Shown here piece after piece: positions 1-9,202 of a stretch of DNA of 64,000 nt. Under the pieces are notes generated by a model that saw only the letters and a list, made by a program, of their open reading frames with translations, made no database searches and was not told the DNA's origin. The stretch comes from Alsobacter soli. GTDB taxonomy: Bacteria; Pseudomonadota; Alphaproteobacteria; Rhizobiales; Beijerinckiaceae. The DNA lies in the NCBI RefSeq assembly GCF_003004785.1, contig NZ_PVZS01000009.1:1-64000 (forward strand), read 5' to 3'. A program made the position numbers and the translations under genes. Position 1 is the stretch's first letter, and every line of letters begins with the position of its first letter.

Positions 1-18
1 GGAGAGAATCTCCCCCGT

Positions 19-138
19 CATTGCGAGGAGCCCGCAGGGCGACGAAGCAATCCAGGGGGAATGGGCGCCATCCTCGTCACCAACGGAGAGACACCCGCGC
101 ATGGCCCCTGGATTGCTTCGTCGCTGCGCTCCTCGCAA
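19..138. repeat. Intergenic inverted repeat (REP-like palindrome)
   Basis: Two arms, about 21-58 and 105-137, are near-perfect reverse complements. The second arm reads CCCCTGGATTGCTTCGTCGC and then TGCGCTCCTCGCAA; the first arm differs by a few inserted bases in its middle. About 46 nt separate the arms. The core (GCGAGGAG...GACGAAGCAATCC) resembles short palindromic repeats scattered between genes in many Hyphomicrobiales genomes (general knowledge, not checked here). It lies upstream of ettA and contains no credible gene. Confidence 0.75.
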
Positions 139-280
139 GGACGGGGAGAAGGGCGGGATACGGCTCCTCCGGACTTTTCGCGAGGCGCGTGAGCGCCTCC
201 GTTTCCCTTGCCGGTTCGGCCCGCAATCGCTACATAGCCGGCAAATCCCCATCCCACGCGGCGCAGAACGGAAGGGCCCC

Positions 281-1936
<1,656 letters not shown>

Positions 1937-1943
1937 GCCTGGC

Positions 1944-1972
1944 GGCCGCCCCTCGGGGCGGCCGTTCCGTTT
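1944..1972 (+). terminator. Rho-independent terminator of ettA
   Basis: GGCCGCCCC and GGGGCGGCC are perfect complementary arms with a tight loop, 7 nt after the ettA stop codon. A T-enriched but imperfect run (GTTCCGTTT) follows. Confidence 0.6.
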
Positions 1973-2043
1973 CCGGTCGAACAGGCCAGCGCCTTTGACT
2001 TTGACGGGGGACGCGGCGTATCTGGCTGAGGAAACGCAGCGAG

Positions 2044-3543
2044 GTGTTCGTGTCCGTTTCCGAAATCCCCTCCCAGGCTCCAGCCCGCTTCGACATCGCG
2101 CGTTCGCCCGAGCACGCCGTCGACCGCTTGGAGCAGCTCTACGACGCGGCCACCGGCGCGCTGCGGGACGCCCTGGAGCGCTACCTGGAGACGGGACACC
2201 CCCCGACCCCGGAGGAGCGCCTCAAGTTCCGCTACCCGGCGCTGCGGCTCATCTACGAGCCCGAAGGGGTGCCGGCCACGAACCGGCGGGCTTTCGCCAA
2301 GTTCCCGGCGCCGGGCGTCTACGCCACCACCATCACCCAGCCCCGGGCCTACCGGACCTACCTCCTCGAGCAGCTGCGGCCGCTGGCGACCGAGTTCGGG
2401 GCCATCATCGAGGTCGGCGTGGGCGACCAGGAGATCCCATACCCCTACGTGTTCGAGCGCGGCGACGAGCTCGGGCGGGGAGGGGTCACCGCGGCCGAGC
2501 TGGCGCGCTTCTTCCCGACGCCGCTGCTCTCTTCCGTGGGCGACGAGATCGCCGACGGGCAGTTCGAGATCCGCGAAGGCGAGCCGCGGCCGCTCTCCCT
2601 GTTCGACGCCGTCCGGGTGGACTACTCGCTGCGGCGGCTCGTGCACTACACGGGCTCCGACTGGCGTGGGATCCAGCCGTGGATCCTGCTCACGAACTAC
2701 CATCGCTACGTGGATCAGTTCGTGCGCTGGGGCGTGGAGCGGCTCGCCTCGGGCGAGGGGCCGCATGACTCGCTCATCCTGCCCGGCGGCGGCGTGATCC
2801 GGCCCGGTATGCCGCAGGCCGAGGTCGACGCCCTGGTGGCGGAAGCGCCTTGGCACCGGTTCCAGATGCCGGCCTACCACCTCACCGCGCCGGGCAAGCT
2901 CGGCGTCACGCTGGTCAATATCGGCGTCGGCCCTTCCAACGCCAAGAACATCACCGACCACCTGGCTGTGCTGCGGCCGCACGCCTGGCTGATGGTGGGG
3001 CACTGCGGGGGCTTGCGGCAGAGCCAGGTGATCGGCGACTACGTGCTGGCCCACGGCTACCTGAGGCAGGACCGCATCCTGGACTCGCTGGTGCCGACCG
3101 ACGTGCCCATCCCGGCGCTCGCCGAGGTGCAGGTCGCCCTGCAGGAGGCCGCGGCCCAAGTGACCGGCGACCGGGGCGAGGCGCTGAAGCGGCGGTTGCG
3201 CACCGGCACCGTGGTGACCAACGACGACCGGAACTGGGAGCTGCGCTGGACCCAGGAGCGCCGGCGCATCAACCTGTCGCGCGCCATCGCGGTCGACATG
3301 GAGAGCGGCACCATCGCGGCCCAGGGCTTCCGGCTGCGCGTGCCCTACGGCACGCTGCTGTGCGTCTCGGACAAGCCGCTTCACGGGGAGATCAAGCTCC
3401 CGGGCGCGGCGAACGCCTTCTACGAGCGCGCCATCGGGGAGCACCTCAACATCGGCATCGCGGCGCTGGACCTGCTCAAGCGGCAGAAGGAGCAGCTGCA
3501 TTCGCGCAAGCTGCGCAGCTTCGACGAGCCCCCGTTCAGGTAG
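2044..3543 (+). CDS. amn: AMP nucleosidase
   Basis: Hydrolyses AMP to adenine and ribose 5-phosphate, adjusting the adenylate pool. It has 499 residues, close to the roughly 480 of the E. coli enzyme. The N-terminal regulatory domain occupies roughly residues 25-200. The C-terminal nucleoside-phosphorylase-like domain shows NIGVGPSNAKNITDHL, WLMVGHCGGLR, the purine/ribose-binding motif VDMESGTIAAQG, and CVSDKPLHGEIKLPG with the expected catalytic aspartate. The start is GTG at 2044; a second GTG at 2050 is also possible, and neither has a strong ribosome binding site. It stands alone between ettA and the B3/B4 gene. Confidence 0.93.
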   Translation: MFVSVSEIPSQAPARFDIARSPEHAVDRLEQLYDAATGALRDALERYLETGHPPTPEERLKFRYPALRLIYEPEGVPATNRRAFAKFPAPGVYATTITQPRAYRTYLLEQLRPLATEFGAIIEVGVGDQEIPYPYVFERGDELGRGGVTAAELARFFPTPLLSSVGDEIADGQFEIREGEPRPLSLFDAVRVDYSLRRLVHYTGSDWRGIQPWILLTNYHRYVDQFVRWGVERLASGEGPHDSLILPGGGVIRPGMPQAEVDALVAEAPWHRFQMPAYHLTAPGKLGVTLVNIGVGPSNAKNITDHLAVLRPHAWLMVGHCGGLRQSQVIGDYVLAHGYLRQDRILDSLVPTDVPIPALAEVQVALQEAAAQVTGDRGEALKRRLRTGTVVTNDDRNWELRWTQERRRINLSRAIAVDMESGTIAAQGFRLRVPYGTLLCVSDKPLHGEIKLPGAANAFYERAIGEHLNIGIAALDLLKRQKEQLHSRKLRSFDEPPFR

Positions 3544-3592
3544 GCTCGCGCGAACCCTGCCCCTGACGTCTCCTCACCAGCGAACCGGGACC

Positions 3593-4303
3593 ATGCCTGT
3601 CAGCCTCTCCATCGAAGAACTCGCCGCCGGCTTTCCCGCCTTTCGGGCCGCCATGCTGGTGGCGGAGAATCTCTCCATCCCGGCCGAGCGGCCGCCGGAG
3701 CTCGCGGCGCTCGTCGCGGACCGGGAGGCGACGTGCCGCGCGGCCTGGGGCGGGACGGAGCTCTCCGCCATCCCGGGCGTGGCGGCGTGGCGGGCGGCCT
3801 ACAAGGCGTTCGGCATCAAGCGGACCAGCTATCGCTGCTCGGTGGAGCGGCTGGTGAAGAACGTGCTCGCCGAGCGCGAGCTGCCGCGCATCAACGCCTT
3901 CGTGGACGCCTACAACGCCGTGTCGCTGGCGCATGCGCTGTGCGTGGGGGCGGACGACCTCGACAAGATCGCGCCGCCGCTGGCGTTCAGGTTCTCGCGG
4001 CCGGAGGACACGTTCCTGGATATGGCGGCGGAGCCCGGCGAGGATCCGAACGATCCGCCGAAGCCGGGCGAGGTGGTGTTCGCCGACATCAGGCACGTGC
4101 TGTGCCGGCGGTGGAACTGGCGCCAGGACGCCCGGAGCATCATCACGCCGGCCACCCGGCGGGCGGTGGTGACGCTGCAGTCGAACGGCGTCGGCAGCGT
4201 CGAGGACGCCGCGGCGGACCTGGCGGCCTTGCTCGAGCGGTTCTGCGGGGCGACCTGCCGCGTGGCGGTCGTGGAGGCGTCGCGGCTGGTCGCTGAGGTG
4301 TGA
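3593..4303 (+). CDS. B3/B4 tRNA-binding domain protein (PheT-like, standalone)
   Basis: This 236-residue protein resembles the B3/B4 domain of the phenylalanyl-tRNA synthetase beta subunit, here as a free-standing protein. Landmarks are AWRAAYKAFGIKRTSYRCSVERL at about residues 63-85, INAFVDAYNAVSLAHALCVGADDLDKI, and WNWRQDARSIITPATRRAVV near residue 170. In synthetases this fold does editing or tRNA contact; the job of the standalone version is not known to me and I do not infer one. The ATG at 3593 follows GGGACC. It lies 49 nt downstream of amn, so the two may share a transcript. Confidence 0.8.
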   Translation: MPVSLSIEELAAGFPAFRAAMLVAENLSIPAERPPELAALVADREATCRAAWGGTELSAIPGVAAWRAAYKAFGIKRTSYRCSVERLVKNVLAERELPRINAFVDAYNAVSLAHALCVGADDLDKIAPPLAFRFSRPEDTFLDMAAEPGEDPNDPPKPGEVVFADIRHVLCRRWNWRQDARSIITPATRRAVVTLQSNGVGSVEDAAADLAALLERFCGATCRVAVVEASRLVAEV

Positions 4304-4357
4304 GGCCGAGACACTGCGCTGAAGGCGACCGTCTCCCGCCTAAACCCGACCAAACGC

Positions 4358-4386
4358 TTGCCAAGATAGGGTTGCCGACATAAAGA
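4358..4386 (+). promoter_or_regulatory. Candidate promoter of arsR-metF
   Basis: TTGCCA at 4358-4363 and TAAAGA at 4381-4386 are 17 nt apart. If used, transcription would start at about 4393-4394, on the ATG itself, giving a leaderless mRNA. No purine-rich ribosome binding site is visible before the ATG, which agrees. The -10 is a poor match to consensus. Confidence 0.35.
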
Positions 4387-4398
4387 TATCTTTATGTC
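4377..4398. promoter_or_regulatory. Perfect 22-bp palindrome over the start codon (probable operator)
   Basis: The half-site GACATAAAGAT is followed directly by its exact reverse complement ATCTTTATGTC. The ATG of the ArsR-type gene (4394-4396) lies inside the right half. An AT-rich dyad of this size in GC-rich DNA is the expected footprint of a winged-helix ArsR dimer. Autoregulation, and co-regulation of metF downstream, is the simplest reading (inference). Confidence 0.75.
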
Positions 4399-5419
4399 GA
4401 ACTCAGGTCCGCCACCCGCCACCCCTGTCCGCCTGGACGACCTCGTAGGCTTCCTGCGCGCCGCAGGCGAGGACACCCGGCTGCGCGTGCTGGCCCTGCT
4501 GGCCGACGGGGAGCTCAACGTCTCCGACCTGACCGACATCCTGGCGCAGTCGCAGCCGCGGATATCGCGCCACCTCAAGCTGATGGTCGAGGCCGGGCTG
4601 ATCGAGCGCAATCGCGAGGGGGCCTGGGCGTTCTTCCGCATCGCTGGCCGCACCGCGGCGGGCGCCCTGGCCCGGTCGCTGGTGGAGCGGCTGGACCCGA
4701 CGGATCCGGTGATCGCGGCCGACAAGGCGCGGCTCGCTGCGGTGAGGGGCGCCCGAGGCGAGGCGGCGCAGGCGTATTTCAACAGGCACGCGGTGGAGTG
4801 GGACCGGATCAGGTCCCTCCATGTGTCCGACGCGGAGGTCGAAGCGGCGGTGCTGGCGGCGGTCGGCGACAAGCCGATCCGGTCGCTGCTGGACCTGGGG
4901 ACCGGAACCGGCCGCATGCTGGCGCTGCTGGCCCCGAAGGCGGCGCGCGCTGTCGGCGTGGACAGCAACCACGCCATGCTGGCCGTGGCGCGGGCCAACA
5001 TGGAACTGGCGGGCGTCCGCGGCGTCGAACTGCGCCAGGGCGACATCTATGCGCCGCCGGTCGAGCGCGGGGCGTTCGACGTCGTGGTCGTGCACCAGGT
5101 GCTGCACTTCTTGGAGGACCCGCCGCGCGCGCTGCGGGAAGCCGCAGCCACGCTGTCCCCCGGCGGGCGGCTCATCGTGGTGGACTTCGCGCCGCACGGG
5201 CTCGAGTTCCTGCGCGAGGCGCACGCCCATCGCCGGCTGGGCTTCGCCCGCGAGCAGATCGAGGGCTGGCTCGCCGAGGCCGGGCTCGAGCCGGCGAGCT
5301 ATCGCGAACTCGCCGCGCCTGGGAGCGCGCCGGATCGCCTGACCGTGTCGTTGTGGGTGGGTCGCGACCGCAGGGTCGTCACCGACCTGCCGCCCCGCTC
5401 CAACCAGGAGGTCGCGTAA
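4394..5419 (+). CDS. ArsR-family regulator fused to a SAM-dependent methyltransferase domain
   Basis: Predicted DNA-binding regulator of methionine/SAM metabolism, 341 residues. Residues about 12-95 form an ArsR winged helix (VSDLTDILAQSQPRISRHL, then MVEAGLIERNREGAWAFFRI). No metal-binding cysteines are apparent. Residues about 125-325 form a class I methyltransferase domain with motif I LLDLGTGTGRML, acidic loop VGVDSN, VVHQVLHFLEDP and VVDFAPHG. Fusions of this type sit next to methionine-cycle genes in Alphaproteobacteria, and the methyltransferase fold may sense SAM or S-adenosylhomocysteine as in SahR-type control (family knowledge plus inference). The stop codon overlaps the metF start by one base, so the two are co-expressed. 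Confidence 0.85.
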   Translation: MSNSGPPPATPVRLDDLVGFLRAAGEDTRLRVLALLADGELNVSDLTDILAQSQPRISRHLKLMVEAGLIERNREGAWAFFRIAGRTAAGALARSLVERLDPTDPVIAADKARLAAVRGARGEAAQAYFNRHAVEWDRIRSLHVSDAEVEAAVLAAVGDKPIRSLLDLGTGTGRMLALLAPKAARAVGVDSNHAMLAVARANMELAGVRGVELRQGDIYAPPVERGAFDVVVVHQVLHFLEDPPRALREAAATLSPGGRLIVVDFAPHGLEFLREAHAHRRLGFAREQIEGWLAEAGLEPASYRELAAPGSAPDRLTVSLWVGRDRRVVTDLPPRSNQEVA

Positions 5420-6375
5420 TGTCGCGCTCCCCCGTCCGCGTCAGCCGCCGCTGCGGCAAGCGCCCTATCCGCGTCTCGTTCGAGTTCTTCCCGCCCAAGA
5501 CCGACGAGGCCGAGGAGGCGCTGTGGGATTCGATCCACCGGCTGGCGCCGCTCGGGCCAGACTTCGTGTCCGTGACCTACGGGGCGGGCGGCAGCACGCG
5601 GGAGCGGACCCAGTCCACCGTAACGCGGCTCGTGCGTGAAACAGCGCTCCAGCCCGCGGCGCATCTCACCTGCGTGGGGGCGAGCCGGGACGAGGTGGAC
5701 GCCGTGGTGCGCGACTACGCCGCGGCCGGGGTGAACCATATCGTGGCCCTGCGCGGCGACCCGCCGGGGGGTGTGGGGGCTGCCTATGCGCCGCATCCGC
5801 AGGGCTACCAGTCCACGGCCGACCTGGTGCGCGGCATCCGGGACGTCGCGCCATTCGACGTTTTTGTCTCGGCCTATCCCGAGAAACATCCCGAGAGCCC
5901 CTCGCTGGACCACGATCTCGACGTCTTGCAGGCGAAGGTGGACGCAGGGGCGACGCGCGCCATCACGCAGTTCTTCTTCGACAACGACGTGTATTTCCGC
6001 TTCCTGGACAAGGTGCGGGCGCGGGGCATCGATATCCCGATCGTGCCGGGCGTCGTGCCAGTGCAGAATTTCAAGCAGACGGCCGGCTTTGCGGCGCGGT
6101 GCGGGGCGAGCGTGCCGAACTGGCTGGCGGAGCGGTTCGAAGGGCTGGAGAACGACCCCGCCACGCGCCGGCTGATCGCGGCGGCTGTGGCGGCGGAGCA
6201 AGTCATCGACCTGCTGGACCGCGGCGTGCGGGACTTCCACTTCTACACGATGAACCGGGCGGACCTCGTCTACGCCATCTGCCACTTGCTGGGCATGCGG
6301 CCGCAGGCGGCGGAGGAGGGCGCGGAAGCGGGCGAGGACGCCTCGGCGTCGTTGCCGCTGGCGGCGAACGGGTGA
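5419..6375 (+). CDS. metF: Methylenetetrahydrofolate reductase
   Basis: FAD enzyme that reduces 5,10-methylene-THF to 5-methyl-THF, the methyl donor for methionine synthase. It has 318 residues (E. coli 296). Visible motifs are the N-terminal VSFEFFPPKTDEAEE with the catalytic glutamate, SVTYGAGGSTR, HLTCVGASRDEV, NHIVALRGDPP, GATRAITQFFFDN, IPIVPGVVPVQNF and the C-terminal FHFYTMNRADLVYAI. A good ribosome binding site (AGGAGG) lies 9 nt before the ATG, inside the end of the preceding regulator gene; the stop and start share one base (TAATG). Likely controlled by the ArsR-methyltransferase protein. Confidence 0.95.
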   Translation: MSRSPVRVSRRCGKRPIRVSFEFFPPKTDEAEEALWDSIHRLAPLGPDFVSVTYGAGGSTRERTQSTVTRLVRETALQPAAHLTCVGASRDEVDAVVRDYAAAGVNHIVALRGDPPGGVGAAYAPHPQGYQSTADLVRGIRDVAPFDVFVSAYPEKHPESPSLDHDLDVLQAKVDAGATRAITQFFFDNDVYFRFLDKVRARGIDIPIVPGVVPVQNFKQTAGFAARCGASVPNWLAERFEGLENDPATRRLIAAAVAAEQVIDLLDRGVRDFHFYTMNRADLVYAICHLLGMRPQAAEEGAEAGEDASASLPLAANG

Positions 6376-6380
6376 GCAAG

Positions 6381-6458
6381 CGTCATGGCCGGGCTTGGCC
6401 CGGCCATTCGCGCGTGGACCCCAGGCGTGGATCCCCGGGACAAGCCCCGGGGATGACG
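6381..6458. repeat. Mosaic intergenic repeat with two internal hairpins
   Basis: Outer inverted ends CGTCAT (6381-6386) and ATGACG (6453-6458) enclose two perfect hairpins: ATGGCCGGGC with GCCCGGCCAT (6385-6407, 3-nt loop) and ATCCCCGGG with CCCGGGGAT (6431-6454, 6-nt loop). It lies just after metF, where it can also terminate or stabilise transcripts from both sides, because the DUF2852 gene converges on it. It looks like a dispersed repeat family of Hyphomicrobiales. Confidence 0.75.
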
Positions 6459-6474
6459 GCGTGGGATGCAACCT

Positions 6475-6906
6475 TCAAGCTCCTCGGCTGCGGCGGAAGC
6501 GCTCGTAGACGTCGTAGTCGCCCGTCCGCTCGGAGTTGAGGAAGGCCCGGAAGGCGGCGACCTCGTCGTTGAGCTTCTGCCGGTCGGCCTCGATGCGGGC
6601 CCACTCCTCGCGGATGTGGGCGTCGAACGCTGCGTTACCGGTCGGGGCCGGGCCGGCGCTCGCGAAGCCGGAGCCCGATACCGAACTGAACACGCCCTCG
6701 AAAGCCCGCTGAAGGCGTTCGAAGCCGGTCTGGAGCGCCTGGCCGAGGTCCTGCGGAGCAGGCTGGCGATCGTTCCAGATTTTCCAGGCCAGCACGGCGA
6801 AGCCGAGAGGCCAGTAGATCGCGAAGGCGATCACCAGCGCGATGATGTCGACAGGCTTCCAGCGCCAGCAGAAACCGCCGTTGGTCTGGTCGGGGATGGG
6901 GTTCAC
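6475..6906 (-). CDS. DUF2852 family membrane protein
   Basis: Small protein of 143 residues from a family widespread in Alphaproteobacteria with no assigned function. One hydrophobic segment (DIIALVIAFAIYWPLGFAVL) near residues 18-40 precedes WKIWNDR. The C-terminal half is charged and helical, ending in the family-typical EVAAFRAFLNSERTGDYDVYERFRR. I choose a GTG start at 6906 because GAGGAGG lies 5 nt upstream of it; the longer frame starting at 6984 adds 26 residues of low-quality sequence and has no such site. Confidence 0.8.
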   Translation of the reverse strand: MNPIPDQTNGGFCWRWKPVDIIALVIAFAIYWPLGFAVLAWKIWNDRQPAPQDLGQALQTGFERLQRAFEGVFSSVSGSGFASAGPAPTGNAAFDAHIREEWARIEADRQKLNDEVAAFRAFLNSERTGDYDVYERFRRSRGA

Positions 6907-6994
6907 GTGCGCCTCCTCGCGAACGGGATCGAGGCATCGGCCTCGACGAGGGGCGCAAATGGGGAACGATTGCGGCGCCTGCAAGGGCCCTGGT

Positions 6995-7774
6995 TCAAGC
7001 CGACGCAGCGCTTGGCTGGGGGCGTGAGCGGATCAGGTCGCGCAGGGTCGTGATGGTGGACGCGTCCGCGATCCCGTCCACGAGGGCGGGGCGGAAATGG
7101 CGCTGGAAAGCCGCCACCACGGCCTCGGTGCGCGGGTCGTAGACGCCGCTGATCTCGAGGCCGTAGCCATACATGGCGAACATGGCCTGCAGGGCCTGAA
7201 TGGGCTGGCCCTCGTCGCCGGGCCCAAAGGAGCGGCCGTCGCCGAGCGGGGCAGGCGGCGTCCAGTGGCCGAGCCCCGCCCGGTGCAGGCGCTCCCACGG
7301 GAATTTCTCGCCAGGATCGATCTTGCGCCCGGGCGCCACGTCCGAATGGGCGAGCACCCGGTCGGCGGGCATGCGCCAGCGGGACACGATGTCCAGGCCG
7401 AGCTTCGTGACGGCGTCGATCTGCGGCTCCGGGAAATCCGGGTAGCCTCCGTCCGGGCCTGGGTTCACGACCTCGACGCCGATGGAAGCGGAGTTGACGT
7501 CCGTATCGCCGGCCCAGCTGGACACCCCCGCGTGCCAGGCCCGGGCGGCTTCCGAAACCATCTGGAAGATACGGCCATCCTCCAGGACGACGTAGTGGCA
7601 GGAAACTTCGGCGAGGGGATCCGCCAGGCGCTGCAGGGCCGAGGCGGCGTCGGGCATGCCGGTGTAGTGGATCAGCAGGATGTCTGGCCTGCGGCCGCCC
7701 TTGCGCTCGCCCTGGTTGGGCGTGGGGATCACCTTGAGGGCGAGGGGGCTGTCGGGCGTGAGGACGGCGGGCAT
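6995..7774 (-). CDS. N-acetylmuramoyl-L-alanine amidase (AmiD-like) with peptidoglycan-binding domain
   Basis: Predicted zinc amidase that cleaves the bond between N-acetylmuramic acid and the stem peptide, probably for peptidoglycan recycling or turnover. It has 259 residues. The Amidase_2 domain spans about residues 15-175, with zinc ligands apparent in LLIHYTGM and VLAHSDVAPGRKIDPGEKFPW, plus WHAGVSSW and SIGVEVVNPG. A C-terminal PG_binding_1 domain (about residues 190-245; IQALQAMFAMYGYGLEISGVYD, VVAAFQRHFRP) follows. No clear signal peptide is seen, so export is uncertain. It lies 12 nt downstream of the TerB-DnaJ gene in the same orientation. Confidence 0.9.
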   Translation of the reverse strand: MPAVLTPDSPLALKVIPTPNQGERKGGRRPDILLIHYTGMPDAASALQRLADPLAEVSCHYVVLEDGRIFQMVSEAARAWHAGVSSWAGDTDVNSASIGVEVVNPGPDGGYPDFPEPQIDAVTKLGLDIVSRWRMPADRVLAHSDVAPGRKIDPGEKFPWERLHRAGLGHWTPPAPLGDGRSFGPGDEGQPIQALQAMFAMYGYGLEISGVYDPRTEAVVAAFQRHFRPALVDGIADASTITTLRDLIRSRPQPSAASA

Positions 7775-7786
7775 GTGGTCTCGGCT

Positions 7787-8491
7787 TTAGCGGAGGCCGC
7801 GTTCGGCGCGGACCTTCTCCCACGCGGCGTTGATGACCGCCAGCCGCTCCGTGGCGATCTTCACGGCTGCGGGCGGCAGGCCGAGGGCGATCTGCCGGTC
7901 GGGGTGGTTGTCGGCCACGAGCTTGCGGTAGTGGCGCCGCAGGGCCTCGTCGTCCCAATCGCGGGAGGCGCCAAGGACGAGGTAGGGGTCGTCCGGCAGC
8001 CGGACGTGTCGTGCGGCGATGCGCCGCCAGTCGGCGTCGGCGAAGCCGAAGATCCGGGCGACCTCAGCGAGATAGCGCAGCTCCGCCTCATGGATGGCGT
8101 GGTCGGCCTTGGCGATGTGGAACAGGCCGTCCAGCACGTCCTCCAGCAACGCAGGCTCCTCGCGGAACTGCTCCGTGATCTGGGCGGCGTAGGCCTCGAA
8201 CCCGGCGGAGGTTTGTTTCGCGAGATCGAACAGGCGGGTCACGTTGGCGACCTCGGATTCCGGCACGGACACGACCTGCCGGAAGGCGGCGATCTCGTCG
8301 TTGGTCACGACGCCGTCCGCCTTGGCCATCTTGGCCGAGAGGGCGATGAGGCCGGTGGTGAAGACGACCTGCCTGTCCTCGCCGAAAAGGCCGCTGTCGA
8401 AGACCAAGTGGCCCGCAAGGGCGCCCAGCAGCGCCCCGATCGGTCCCCCGACCGCGAAGCCCACGCCAGCGCCGCCGAGCTTGCCCCACAT
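7787..8491 (-). CDS. TerB-DnaJ domain co-chaperone (DjlA-like)
   Basis: Predicted membrane-associated J-domain protein that stimulates a DnaK-type chaperone. It has 234 residues. A glycine-rich hydrophobic N-terminus (GGAGVGFAVGGPIGALLGALAG) may anchor it. A TerB-like helical domain follows at about residues 40-150 (FTTGLIALSAKMAKADGVVTNDE; HIAKADHAIHEAELRYL). The C-terminal J domain (about residues 165-230) has the HPD triad in LVADNHPDRQ. The domain order matches DjlA. I start at ATG 8491, preceded by AAGAAGGGAT; the upstream extension overlaps the terminator of the neighbouring lipoprotein gene. Confidence 0.87.
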   Translation of the reverse strand: MWGKLGGAGVGFAVGGPIGALLGALAGHLVFDSGLFGEDRQVVFTTGLIALSAKMAKADGVVTNDEIAAFRQVVSVPESEVANVTRLFDLAKQTSAGFEAYAAQITEQFREEPALLEDVLDGLFHIAKADHAIHEAELRYLAEVARIFGFADADWRRIAARHVRLPDDPYLVLGASRDWDDEALRRHYRKLVADNHPDRQIALGLPPAAVKIATERLAVINAAWEKVRAERGLR

Positions 8492-8509
8492 CGCACCAGA
8501 TCCCTTCTT

Positions 8510-8540
8510 CAACGAAAACGCCGGCCCCGAGGCCGGCGTT
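8510..8540 (-). terminator. Rho-independent terminator of the glycine-zipper lipoprotein gene
   Basis: On the minus strand AACGCCGGCC, a 4-nt loop and GGCCGGCGTT form a perfect 10-bp stem followed by TTTCGTT. It lies 26 nt beyond the lipoprotein stop codon. Confidence 0.75.
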
Positions 8541-8565
8541 CGAGAGGCTGTCCGACCCGGGGCCC

Positions 8566-8856
8566 TTAGTACACCACCTCGCGGCAGACGCGACGGCCGT
8601 AGTAGCGGCTGTAATAGCACTGAACCTCCGGCGGGGGAGGGGGCGGGGGCGTTGTGGCCGCCCCGATGATCGCGCCGCCCGCGGCGCCAATGAGGCCTCC
8701 AGCCACGGCTCCGCCCGCCTTGCCGGTCGCGAGACCGCCGATCACCGCGCCAGCCGTCGCGCCCATGGCGCCGCCGACGAGCGCGCGATCGCCCTCAGGC
8801 GTGGCGCAGCCCGCCAAGGTGATGGCGATGACCGGAATGACCAAAAATTTTTTCAT
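8566..8856 (-). CDS. Small glycine-zipper outer-membrane lipoprotein
   Basis: Protein of 96 residues. It begins MKKFLVIPVIAITLAGCATPEG, a clear lipoprotein signal with lipobox LAGC (Cys about residue 17). Next comes an Ala/Gly glycine-zipper segment (VGGAMGATAGAVIGGLATGKAGG...GAIIGAATT, residues about 25-68), a run of seven prolines, and a short tail VQCYYSRYYGRRVCREVVY with two cysteines. Glycine-zipper lipoproteins of this type are envelope proteins of uncertain function, often stress-related. The start at 8856 is supported by GAGGG upstream and by the signal peptide. Confidence 0.85.
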   Translation of the reverse strand: MKKFLVIPVIAITLAGCATPEGDRALVGGAMGATAGAVIGGLATGKAGGAVAGGLIGAAGGAIIGAATTPPPPPPPEVQCYYSRYYGRRVCREVVY

Positions 8857-9202
8857 GGCGCCCTCAAATCCAGGGAGACCCGCTTCCACGGGCCCCGGAT
8901 CATAGCCGCGCTCAAGCTGCGCGCAACGTTTTGGGGACGAATCAGGCGGGCCTCGCCAGCACCGCGGAATGCTTGCCGACAACTTGAGGCGCAAGTCCTT
9001 CGGAGGCGGCAACAAGTCGTCACAAAACACAAAGGTTGAATTTCTATTTCGCCGGTTCTTCGTGGCGCATCACGAGCTTAGCCTCATGTAGGGGTAGTAA
9101 CAAACCCAGGGAGCTCGGCCACATCTTGGCCGCATTCCGCCCTACCCTGAGGCTCGTTCTACGAAGGGGCTCGTGGATGACGTTTCTGCGAAAGGATCCA
9201 CC
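8857..9202. other. 346-bp divergent intergenic region
   Basis: This separates the minus-strand lipoprotein gene from the plus-strand transglycosylase gene, so it must carry both promoters. It is somewhat AT-richer around 9020-9060 (CACAAAACACAAAGGTTGAATTTC). I see no convincing gene, RNA or operator in it. Confidence 0.5.
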
